DNA from: F23-B02 sp963627445
Lineage (GTDB): Bacteria; Bacillota; Clostridia; Oscillospirales; Oscillospiraceae
NCBI GenBank assembly: GCA_963627445.1
Contig: CAVGBM010000068.1
Coordinates: 1-25,560 of the forward strand
DNA length: 25,560 nt
Direction: 5' to 3'
The notes beneath the pieces were generated by a model. That model was not told the origin of the DNA. It made no database searches and saw nothing but the letters and a program-made list of their open reading frames with translations. How positions within the stretch are numbered: the stretch's first letter is position 1; every line of letters starts with the position of its first letter. Position numbers and translations under genes: made by a program. Positions 15,384-21,319 of the stretch are shown in pieces.

Positions 15384-15662
15384 TCAGGCCTCTTCCTTCA
15401 TCTTTGCAAAGCACTCGCTGCAGTAGACGGGACGGTCGGACTTGGGCTCAAAGGGAACCTTTGCCTCGCCGCCGCATGCTGCGCAAACTGCGGTGAAGAA
15501 CTCACGGGGACCACGAGCGGCGTTCTTGCGAGCGTCGCGGCAAGCCTTGCAGCGCTGGGGCTCGTTCTGGAAGCCGCGCTCTGCATAGAATTCCTGCTCA
15601 CCTGCGGAGAACACGAACTCCTGACCACATTCTTTGCAAACTAAGGTCTTGTCTTCGTACAT
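15384..15662 (-). CDS. Zinc-ribbon protein with CxxC-x17-CxxC domain
   Basis: A 92-residue small protein with two metal-binding modules. The first (residues 5-45) is the zinc-ribbon seen in many clostridial proteins: Cys9/Cys12 and Cys38/Cys41 with GEQEFYAERGFQNEP between them. The second has Cys60/Cys63 and Cys81/Cys84, spaced exactly CxxC-x17-CxxC, a named short module found in anaerobic and candidate-phylum bacteria. It may bind nucleic acid or protein; function is unknown. ATG 15662 follows GAGAGG at about 8 bases. It lies 47 bases after sigH with only a very weak hairpin between, so it could be co-transcribed with sigH. Confidence 0.88.
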   Translation of the reverse strand: MYEDKTLVCKECGQEFVFSAGEQEFYAERGFQNEPQRCKACRDARKNAARGPREFFTAVCAACGGEAKVPFEPKSDRPVYCSECFAKMKEEA

Positions 15663-15709
15663 TTTAAATCCTCTCTTTTGAAAAACTCGCCTGTCGGCTT
15701 TTATATGCG

Positions 15710-16339
15710 TCAGCTTCTGCTGATATCGCCTGATTTGAAATTCTGCGCCAGTTTGCGCCTTATCCGCTGGATCGCGTTATCAACGGCTTTTTCGTCCTTG
15801 CAGCTTATCTGGGCGATCTCCTTATAGCTCAGACCGTTCAGATAATTGCGAAGCACACACTTTTCAAATTTCGATAACTTTTCCAGGATGGATAAGAAAA
15901 ACTCTTCTTTATTTCTTTTGTTCTCTCTGGCCAGAACCTGCTCTTCAGGTGATGTCTGAAACATTTCGGCATATGCCAATGGTGGGGTCTGGGATTCATC
16001 CGAGAGTAAAGTGTCGAGCGAGACGCCTGCGTTCAAGGGTATATGCTTGGTGCTCGACGCCGATTTAACTGCTGTCAAAAGTCTGTTTTTTATGCAGTGC
16101 TCTGCAAAGGTCTTGAAGCTTGTCTTCTGATCGGGATCATACTGCCTTACAGCAGAGATCAGCCCGAACATGCCTTCCTGTATAAGATCTTCGCTGTCGC
16201 CTCCTGCGAGAAACAGCGGTCTTGCGCACTTGCGCACAAGCCTCATATATCTCTCGACAAGAGCTTCCTCAGCCAGGACATCGCCTTTCAAAGCAAGCTT
16301 CTGTAAGTCATTATCATCAATTTTGGAGTAATTAAACAT
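15710..16339 (-). CDS. sigH: RNA polymerase sigma factor SigH (Spo0H)
   Basis: A 209-residue sigma-70-family factor. Region 2 spans about 22-90, with DLIQEGMFGLISAVRQYD (51-68) contacting core polymerase and the -10 element. Region 4 at about 150-200 has the helix-turn-helix LSYKEIAQ...KAVDNAIQRIRRKL, and the AVDNAIQR segment is characteristic of SigH. In Bacillus SigH starts the sporulation programme. The gene has a perfect-box sigma-A promoter, but the bases before ATG 16339 (AGCTGTTTTTT) contain no Shine-Dalgarno sequence, unlike nearly every neighbour. The next in-frame ATG (codon 32) would remove part of region 1.2/2, so 16339 is kept. It follows the ruv operon. Another group 3 or 4 sigma factor is possible but less likely. 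Confidence 0.88.
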   Translation of the reverse strand: MFNYSKIDDNDLQKLALKGDVLAEEALVERYMRLVRKCARPLFLAGGDSEDLIQEGMFGLISAVRQYDPDQKTSFKTFAEHCIKNRLLTAVKSASSTKHIPLNAGVSLDTLLSDESQTPPLAYAEMFQTSPEEQVLARENKRNKEEFFLSILEKLSKFEKCVLRNYLNGLSYKEIAQISCKDEKAVDNAIQRIRRKLAQNFKSGDISRS

Positions 16340-16371
16340 AAAAAACAGCTATTTTCTAATTTATCTATTAT

Positions 16372-16399
16372 ATTATATTACAAAGTTATTAATTGTCAA
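16372..16399 (-). promoter_or_regulatory. Strong sigma-A promoter of sigH
   Basis: On the minus strand a perfect TTGACA (16399-16394) and a perfect TATAAT (16377-16372) are 16 bases apart; a second TATAAT follows four bases later. The predicted leader is about 26 bases and A/T-rich. Confidence 0.85.
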
Positions 16400-16446
16400 T
16401 AGAAAATTAACTGTAAATGCGCAAAAAATTCAGTGTTTTCAACAAT

Positions 16447-17490
16447 TCACAGTCCGAGCTCCTGCTGCCCAAGATATTCTATGCCAAGGTGGTCATATGC
16501 CTTTTTGGTCACGCAGCGGCCGCGGGGCGTTCTTGTGAGGAATCCCTGCTGCAAAAGGTACGGTTCGTAGACATCGATAAGCGTCACGGCTTCCTCGTTT
16601 ATGGTCGCTGCCAAAGTGTCGAGCCCAACAGGGCCACCGCCGTAAAATTCGATTATGCTGCGCAGCATCCTGCGGTCGAGCGAGTCTAGGCCAAGCTTAT
16701 CGACCTCCAACCGCGACAGCGCCATATCGGCAACATCTTTGGTTATAACTCCGTCCGCTCTGACCTGCGCAAAGTCGCGAACTCGGCGCAGCATGCGGTT
16801 TGCAATTCTCGGCGTTCCTCTTGAGCGCGAGGCGATCTCATACGCCCCTTCCCTGTCTATCTCGATGCCGAGGATGTCGGCCGAGCGCTCAACTATCCTG
16901 CGAAGCTCGTCAGGTGTGTAAAGCTCCAGTCTCAGTGTAACACCAAAACGGTCTCTCAAGGGTGCGGTGAGCTGGCCTGAGCGGGTCGTGGCGCCGATAA
17001 GCGTAAACTTCGGCAGCTCAAGGTGCAGCGAATTTGCCGAGGGACCTTTGCCGAGGATGATGTCTATCGCATAGTCCTCCATCGCAGGGTAAAGTATCTC
17101 CTCATATGCCCTGTTGAGCCTGTGTATCTCGTCAACGAACAGGATATCGCCCTCGTTTAGGTTCGTGAGCATAGCTACAAGGTCGCCGGGCTTTTCAATC
17201 GCAGGACCCGAGGTGATACGCATATTGACACCCATCTCGTTTGCGATAACGGCAGCAAGCGTCGTTTTGCCGAGTCCCGGGGGGCCGTGCAGCAGAACAT
17301 GGTCAAGCGGCTCATTACGCATTCTGGCAGCATCAATGAACACGCTCAGGTTGTCCTTTGCCTTTTCCTGACCGATATATTCACTTATGGTTTTGGGGCG
17401 AAGACTGCCCTCGCCGGCGTCCTCGGGTAAGACCGAAGAGCTTGTGACCATGGCCTGATCTTCAAGACCATCGGAGAAATTGATGCTCAT
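16447..17490 (-). CDS. ruvB: Holliday junction DNA helicase RuvB
   Basis: A 347-residue AAA+ motor that drives branch migration of Holliday junctions with RuvA. Walker A is GPPGLGKTT (69-77) and Walker B is VDEIHRL (119-125). Sensor 1 GATTR, the arginine-finger segment LRDRFG and the C-terminal winged-helix segment (FLTRTPRGR) are present. The length and the short N-terminal tail are normal. ATG 17490 follows AGGAGG at 7 bases and lies 11 bases after the ruvA stop, so it is the last gene of a ruvC-ruvA-ruvB operon. I see no clear hairpin between it and the sigH promoter, so ruv transcripts may run into sigH. Confidence 0.98.
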   Translation of the reverse strand: MSINFSDGLEDQAMVTSSSVLPEDAGEGSLRPKTISEYIGQEKAKDNLSVFIDAARMRNEPLDHVLLHGPPGLGKTTLAAVIANEMGVNMRITSGPAIEKPGDLVAMLTNLNEGDILFVDEIHRLNRAYEEILYPAMEDYAIDIILGKGPSANSLHLELPKFTLIGATTRSGQLTAPLRDRFGVTLRLELYTPDELRRIVERSADILGIEIDREGAYEIASRSRGTPRIANRMLRRVRDFAQVRADGVITKDVADMALSRLEVDKLGLDSLDRRMLRSIIEFYGGGPVGLDTLAATINEEAVTLIDVYEPYLLQQGFLTRTPRGRCVTKKAYDHLGIEYLGQQELGL

Positions 17491-17501
17491 ATGACGCCTC
17501 C

Positions 17502-18095
17502 TTACATAAGATTTTTAAGCGCTATCTTCACTATCTGCTCTGTCGTCATTCCGCTTACATCCATGCGGCGCAGCACACCGTTTATCTCGGGCGCGGAGTA
17601 GCCGAGCACCATCAATGCCGCGACAGCATCGCTTCTTGAGTCGCCGTCTGCCGGTGTCAAAACCGCGGGCATCTCGGACGCAACGACATTGGCCTCCTTA
17701 CTGACTTTGTCCTTGAGTTCGAGAATGACCCTCTGCGCTATCTTTTTGCCGACACCCTGTGCGACGGTTATCGCCTTCTCGTCGCCGTTCATTATTGCCA
17801 TGGCAAGTGCTTCCGGCGTGCTGGTCGACAATATCGCCTGAGCAGCCTTCGGGCCTATGCCGGACACAGTCAGCAGCATTTCAAAGCAGCGCTTTTCACT
17901 GAGCGTTGCAAAGCCGTAAAGGTCAAAGCAATCCTCTTTGATATACTCGGATATATAAAGCTTAGCTTTTTCCTTGACCTTGAGCCTTGACAGCGTATTT
18001 GCGGTCGTGTTAACTGCATAGCCTACGCCGCCGCAGTCGATGACTGCAAGGTTTATATCTATATCGGAAACTATACCTTCTAAATGGTAGAACAT
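17502..18095 (-). CDS. ruvA: Holliday junction DNA helicase subunit RuvA
   Basis: A 197-residue protein that binds four-way junctions as a tetramer and loads RuvB. The N-terminal OB fold begins MFYHLEG. Two helix-hairpin-helix motifs follow, around LLTVSGIGPKAAQAIL and VAQGVGKKIAQRVILELK. A C-terminal three-helix domain (from about 150, DAVAALMVLGYS) binds RuvB. The start is ATG 18095, which gives the standard RuvA N terminus and has AGGAG ten bases upstream; a longer reading from 18146 would add residues foreign to the family. It overlaps the end of ruvC by 16 bases, indicating coupled translation. Confidence 0.97.
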   Translation of the reverse strand: MFYHLEGIVSDIDINLAVIDCGGVGYAVNTTANTLSRLKVKEKAKLYISEYIKEDCFDLYGFATLSEKRCFEMLLTVSGIGPKAAQAILSTSTPEALAMAIMNGDEKAITVAQGVGKKIAQRVILELKDKVSKEANVVASEMPAVLTPADGDSRSDAVAALMVLGYSAPEINGVLRRMDVSGMTTEQIVKIALKNLM

Positions 18096-18598
18096 ATATC
18101 GTTTACTCCTTTGCTCAAAAGTGATGTGGAGCTTCTTGCATGACAAATGGCAAGCGCCACGGCGTCGGCCGCGTCGTCGGGCTTCGGTGCTGCGGGAAGC
18201 GCAAGTATTCTGCGCACCATGTCTATGACCTGTTTTTTCTCAGCTCTGCCATAGCCGACAACGGCCTGCTTTACCTGAAGCGGGGTATATTCAAACACCT
18301 GCACGCCCGCCCTGTACGCAGAAAGGAGTATCACTCCTCTTGCGTGGGCGACCGCTATGCCGGTCGTGATATTTGTGTTGAAAAAAAGTTCCTCGATCGA
18401 CATGACGTCTGGGTCAAACGACGATATAAGCTCGTTCATATCCTCAAATATCCTGTCAAGCCTGCTGGAGAGCGAGGTGTGCGCCGGTGTGCTTATCACT
18501 CCGCAGGTCACGAGTTTCATTTTGCTTTTTTCAACATCAACTATGCTGAAGCCGACAGTCGCAAGCCCGGGGTCTATGCCTAATATCCGCAAATTCAT
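18080..18598 (-). CDS. ruvC: Crossover junction endodeoxyribonuclease RuvC
   Basis: A 172-residue RNase H-fold nuclease that cuts Holliday junctions symmetrically. Catalytic acids are visible: Asp9 in LGIDPGLATVG, Glu69 in SIEELFFNTN, and the Asp pair in KPDDAADAVALA near the C terminus. It is the first gene of the ruv operon, beginning after the xerD terminator. The start is ATG 18598; a GTG directly before it (18601) is possible, and the ribosome binding site AGGAAG is close and only moderate. Its stop is inside ruvA. Confidence 0.97.
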   Translation of the reverse strand: MNLRILGIDPGLATVGFSIVDVEKSKMKLVTCGVISTPAHTSLSSRLDRIFEDMNELISSFDPDVMSIEELFFNTNITTGIAVAHARGVILLSAYRAGVQVFEYTPLQVKQAVVGYGRAEKKQVIDMVRRILALPAAPKPDDAADAVALAICHARSSTSLLSKGVNDICSTI

Positions 18599-18649
18599 CA
18601 CTTCCTGTCAGTAAATTTTAACACACTTGACCACTATTCGCAACAATAA

Positions 18650-18676
18650 AAACTCCCCACATCTGGTGGGGAGTTT
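18650..18676 (-). terminator. xerD intrinsic terminator
   Basis: An 11-base perfect inverted repeat (18650-18660 with 18666-18676, 5-base loop) is followed on the minus strand by TTTTTATTG. It directly follows the xerD stop. Confidence 0.9.
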
Positions 18677-18681
18677 AGTGC

Positions 18682-19575
18682 TTATTTCGCTCTTGGATGC
18701 GCTTTGTTATAAACATCTTTCAGCTGCTTATTCACAAGCTGAGAGTATATCTGAGTCGAGGATATATCGGCATGTCCGAGCATTTCCTGTATCGAATGCA
18801 GGTCGGCGCCGTTTTCAAGCAGATGCGCTGCAAAGGAATGGCGCAGCGTATGCGGAGTGATCGTCTTTTCTATGTGAGCCTTTTGCTGATATGACTTGAT
18901 TATCTTCCAAAAGCCCTGCCTTGACATTCGCTCGCCGCTTACATTGACAAACAGAGCCTGCTCGTTGGGCATAGCTATCATCTGCGGGCGGATAAACTCA
19001 ATATATTCCGAAAGAGCCTTTATAGCGGTCGAATAAAGCGGGATAAAGCGCTCCTTGTCCTTGCTGACGCAGCGCACAACACCGGCGGAGGTGTTGACGT
19101 CATTTATGTTCAGCGCAATAAGCTCGCTGACTCTTATGCCCGTTGCATAAAGAAGCTCAAGCATCGCCCTGTCGCGGTAACCCTTTGCATCGGTGCACGA
19201 GGGCTGCTCAAGCAAAAGCTCAACTTCCTTACTGGTAAGTATCTGCGGAAGCTTTTGTGTCGCCTTATCAGGAACAAGCTTTGCGGCCGGACTTTCTTCA
19301 ACATAGCCATCTGTAACGAGCACACTGTAAAAGCTCTTGATGGAGGCGATAGCGCGGCTGACTGTCGCGACGGATTTTCCGTTGCCCTTGAGCCAGTTAA
19401 TATAATCGGACAGCTCATCCTCTGTAATCCTGTCTAGGCTGTCGTCCACATGGGTCTCCATGTACTCGCTCAACTGCCGTATATCTCGCAGATATGAACT
19501 GAGGGTATTCTGTGAACACTTTTTAACTTCAGTAAGGTACTTGTTGAAAATTTCAAGGCACTCTGAATTAAGCAT
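18682..19575 (-). CDS. xerD: Site-specific tyrosine recombinase XerD
   Basis: A 297-residue tyrosine recombinase of exactly the usual XerD length. It resolves chromosome dimers at dif with XerC. The catalytic residues are Arg148 (ATGIRVSE), Lys172 or Lys174 (SKDKER), His242 and Arg245 (PHTLRHS), His268 (MLGHAD) and nucleophile Tyr277 (TQIYSQ). The N-terminal core-binding domain is at about 3-100. ATG 19575 follows AAAGGGGGT. It starts 16 bases after the spoIIM-like gene. In Bacillus spoIIM and xerD (ripX) are also near neighbours, which supports both calls. A strong terminator separates it from ruvC. Confidence 0.95.
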   Translation of the reverse strand: MLNSECLEIFNKYLTEVKKCSQNTLSSYLRDIRQLSEYMETHVDDSLDRITEDELSDYINWLKGNGKSVATVSRAIASIKSFYSVLVTDGYVEESPAAKLVPDKATQKLPQILTSKEVELLLEQPSCTDAKGYRDRAMLELLYATGIRVSELIALNINDVNTSAGVVRCVSKDKERFIPLYSTAIKALSEYIEFIRPQMIAMPNEQALFVNVSGERMSRQGFWKIIKSYQQKAHIEKTITPHTLRHSFAAHLLENGADLHSIQEMLGHADISSTQIYSQLVNKQLKDVYNKAHPRAK

Positions 19576-19591
19576 TCAACCGACCCCCTTT

Positions 19592-20125
19592 CTAAAAAAT
19601 CATATTTATATCGGAAACACCGATCACTGACAAGATAACAAACGCAGCTACAAGTACAAGCGTTTTGATAAGCTCGGTCTTAAATCTTCTGTCGCTGCGA
19701 ATTTTGCCGTATAGCCTCTTTGCCGAGGCGCATGAACTGCACGACAGAGCCAAAACAGAAAAAATGAGTACCAAAACGGTGGAAAAAGCTTTTGCGATAA
19801 ATAAAATGTCCAGCTTATCGGCCGGCATTATGGTAGCCAGAGACATCGACAGCACAAGCCCAAAGGCAAAGTTGAGCACCGGAAGTATGACAGTTCCGAT
19901 GACCGAAAAAGCCGTCAGCTGCACAAGCAGTAAAAACAAAATGCAACCAAAGACGCGGCAGTCCAGATTGACTATCGAATATGCCGCGTTTCCCGTCTCC
20001 GGAAACGAAGGTTTAATAAGCACATAAGAGCCGACACCGAGCAAAAAAGCAAGGCACATCAACAATAAACCGGAACTGTCAAAGCGAAGGTGACGAGCCG
20101 GTTTATTAAGTAGTTCAGTTTTCAT
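19592..20125 (-). CDS. Multi-pass membrane protein, probable divergent SpoIIM
   Basis: A 177-residue hydrophobic protein with about five membrane segments (near 18-37, 56-78, 80-100, 107-128 and 150-172) and a basic N terminus. I cannot identify it by motif alone. Two points suggest stage II sporulation protein M, part of the SpoIID-SpoIIM-SpoIIP engulfment machine. First, it sits directly before xerD, as in Bacillus. Second, the segment FSVIGTVILPVLNFAFGLV resembles the glycine/proline-marked central segments of SpoIIM. It is shorter than Bacillus SpoIIM (about 214 residues). The ribosome binding site GAGGT precedes ATG 20125. Its promoter region carries a palindromic site, so it may be repressed. 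An unrelated small membrane protein cannot be excluded. Confidence 0.5.
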   Translation of the reverse strand: MKTELLNKPARHLRFDSSGLLLMCLAFLLGVGSYVLIKPSFPETGNAAYSIVNLDCRVFGCILFLLLVQLTAFSVIGTVILPVLNFAFGLVLSMSLATIMPADKLDILFIAKAFSTVLVLIFSVLALSCSSCASAKRLYGKIRSDRRFKTELIKTLVLVAAFVILSVIGVSDINMIF

Positions 20126-20171
20126 ACCGTTACCTCAAGTGAAGCGACTTGATCACAGAGAATAACGGATA

Positions 20172-20197
20172 AATTTACATAATAACTTAGGTAAACT
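20172..20197. repeat. Imperfect palindrome at the spoIIM-like transcription start
   Basis: AATTTACATAA (20172-20182) and TTAGGTAAACT (20187-20197) are inverted copies matching at 9 of 11 positions around a 4-base centre. The site falls at about +1 to +20 of the proposed minus-strand promoter, a typical repressor position. Each arm also resembles the XerD half-site of the Bacillus subtilis dif sequence as I recall it (TTATGTAAACT). Confidence 0.6.
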
Positions 20198-20198
20198 A

Positions 20199-20227
20199 AA
20201 TATAATACAAATTCTCGTTGTAATCAA
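20199..20227 (-). promoter_or_regulatory. Probable promoter of the spoIIM-like/xerD genes
   Basis: On the minus strand TTGATT (20227-20222) and TATATT (20204-20199) are 17 bases apart. The palindrome at 20172-20197 lies immediately downstream. Confidence 0.55.
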
Positions 20228-20268
20228 GGCTTTTTAAGAAAAATGATGATTTTTGTTAATTATGACCG

Positions 20269-20296
20269 TATATTATGTTAACTATATTATGTTAAC
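20269..20296 (+). repeat. Perfect 14-base tandem repeat
   Basis: TATATTATGTTAAC occurs twice head to tail (20269-20282 and 20283-20296). A related copy, ATTATGTAAACCGC (20399-20412), matches ATTATGTTAACCGC (20286-20299) at 13 of 14 positions. Confidence 0.9.
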
Positions 20297-20442
20297 CGCG
20301 ATACCGCTCGTTTACGCAAGCTTGAACTCGCAGTAATTTTTCACTAGATTTCGTAATCACGCACTTATTGCGGCACAACATGTAGGTAATCGCTTAAAAT
20401 TATGTAAACCGCACCAGGGCTTTACAAATAGTTATTGAAAAT

Positions 20443-20856
20443 TCACGATTTGCGCTTTTTGCGTAATTTTTTGTTACTTTTAGCTAAATTGAGCTTGCTC
20501 CCTATAAAGCTGCTGACCAGCGATATGGCTATTATTTTGCCCATTGCGGCAGCTTGCGGTGCCTGCATATCCAGCAAAAACGCAACCAAAATTATGAGTC
20601 CGGCATATGCTAAACCTGCAAGCAGGCCATTTAGGCTCCCCCCTTCCCTGCCGGATGAGCGAGCTGTTATACCGCATGCGAAACCTGCAATTATGTTAAT
20701 TGCGACAAGCGCGGCGCCTATGCTGCCCTCATTGAGCTTGCCGCTTTGCATCATTGCCGATGCCACCAATAGAAAAACTATCGTCACCGCCAGGCCGACT
20801 ATTACAGACAGCACTATCGCGCCGCCGTTAATTTTTACTGTTTTCGATGACTGCAA
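20443..20856 (-). CDS. TIGR04086 (YrzE-like) family membrane protein
   Basis: A 137-residue protein with four predicted membrane segments (about 13-34, 46-65, 76-95 and 105-122) and a strongly basic tail (KSNKKLRKKRKS). The GGSLNGLLAGLAYAGLI segment and its position directly after yajC match the TIGR04086 family of Firmicutes, whose function is unknown. The start is TTG 20856. The only ribosome binding sequence, GGGGGAA, lies in the 3' arm of the yajC terminator-like hairpin, and the TTG overlaps the end of that hairpin's T-run. Translation would therefore be sensitive to folding of the leader. It is followed by the long noncoding region. Confidence 0.8.
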   Translation of the reverse strand: MQSSKTVKINGGAIVLSVIVGLAVTIVFLLVASAMMQSGKLNEGSIGAALVAINIIAGFACGITARSSGREGGSLNGLLAGLAYAGLIILVAFLLDMQAPQAAAMGKIIAISLVSSFIGSKLNLAKSNKKLRKKRKS

Positions 20857-20910
20857 AAAAATTCCCCCGAACTAAAGATGTTTGTACATCTTATTAGCTC
20901 AGGGGGATTT
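20855..20910 (-). terminator. Terminator-like hairpin after yajC, overlapping the next gene's start
   Basis: Long, slightly bulged arms (about 20859-20880 with 20887-20910, 6-base loop) end in CCCCC paired with GGGGG, followed on the minus strand by seven T. The TTG start of the TIGR04086 gene uses the last of those T and its GGGGGAA is in the 3' arm. Confidence 0.75.
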
Positions 20911-20922
20911 TGATGCCAAGTT

Positions 20923-21240
20923 TTACTTCTTTGCGTTAGCTTTTGCTTCGGCTGCTTCAGCTCTGACATTGCTGCTGACTGCCCACTTCTTGAACTTGAC
21001 GCGGACCTTGTCTTCTCCGGTCTCGATGGTGATGTTGTCTTCGGTAACATTCACAACAACGCCCATTATGCCGCCGATAGTAACGATCTCGTCACCAACG
21101 GTGAGTGCGTTGCGCATAGCCTCGATCTTCTTCTGCTTCTTCTTCTCGGGTCTGATCATGATAAAGTACATGATGAGGAAGAAAACAACAAGAATGAGGA
21201 TCATCTGAAGATTGCCGCCGCCTGATGTAGAGGTTAACAT
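20923..21240 (-). CDS. yajC: Preprotein translocase subunit YajC
   Basis: A 105-residue single-span membrane protein that accompanies the SecDF part of the Sec translocase. One membrane segment spans about residues 12-29 (MILILVVFFLIMYFIM), followed at once by the family motif RPEKKKQKK (30-38), then a small cytosolic domain with VGDEIVTIGGIMGVV (48-62). ATG 21240 follows AGGAG. It lies next to tgt and queA as in most bacteria, but has its own promoter in the 79-base gap after tgt. Confidence 0.97.
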   Translation of the reverse strand: MLTSTSGGGNLQMILILVVFFLIMYFIMIRPEKKKQKKIEAMRNALTVGDEIVTIGGIMGVVVNVTEDNITIETGEDKVRVKFKKWAVSSNVRAEAAEAKANAKK

Positions 21241-21285
21241 TAGTATACTCCTTAAATAAAATTAGTTTGTTACTATACGAGGGAT

Positions 21286-21314
21286 ATTATACATATTAAA
21301 CACACTCTTTTCAA
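21286..21314 (-). promoter_or_regulatory. Sigma-A promoter of yajC
   Basis: On the minus strand TTGAAA (21314-21309) and TATAAT (21291-21286) are exactly 17 bases apart. It lies between tgt and yajC, inside an interrupted inverted repeat (21275-21287 with 21322-21333). Confidence 0.75.
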
Positions 21315-21319
21315 GTTTT

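Larger units (their letters stand above)
20126..20442. other. 317-base AT-rich noncoding region with repeated half-site motifs
   Basis: No convincing ORF. It contains a promoter for the spoIIM-like gene (20199-20227), a palindrome at 20172-20197, a tandem 14-base repeat at 20269-20296, and a further copy of the same core at 20399-20412. I see no obvious terminator after the TIGR04086 gene. Confidence 0.7.

Noticed and set aside
20172..20197. The palindrome as the chromosomal dif site itself
   Set aside because: Arms fit XerD-like half-sites, but the centre is 4 instead of about 6 bases and neither arm resembles the XerC half-site, so it is reported only as a half-site-like or operator-like repeat.
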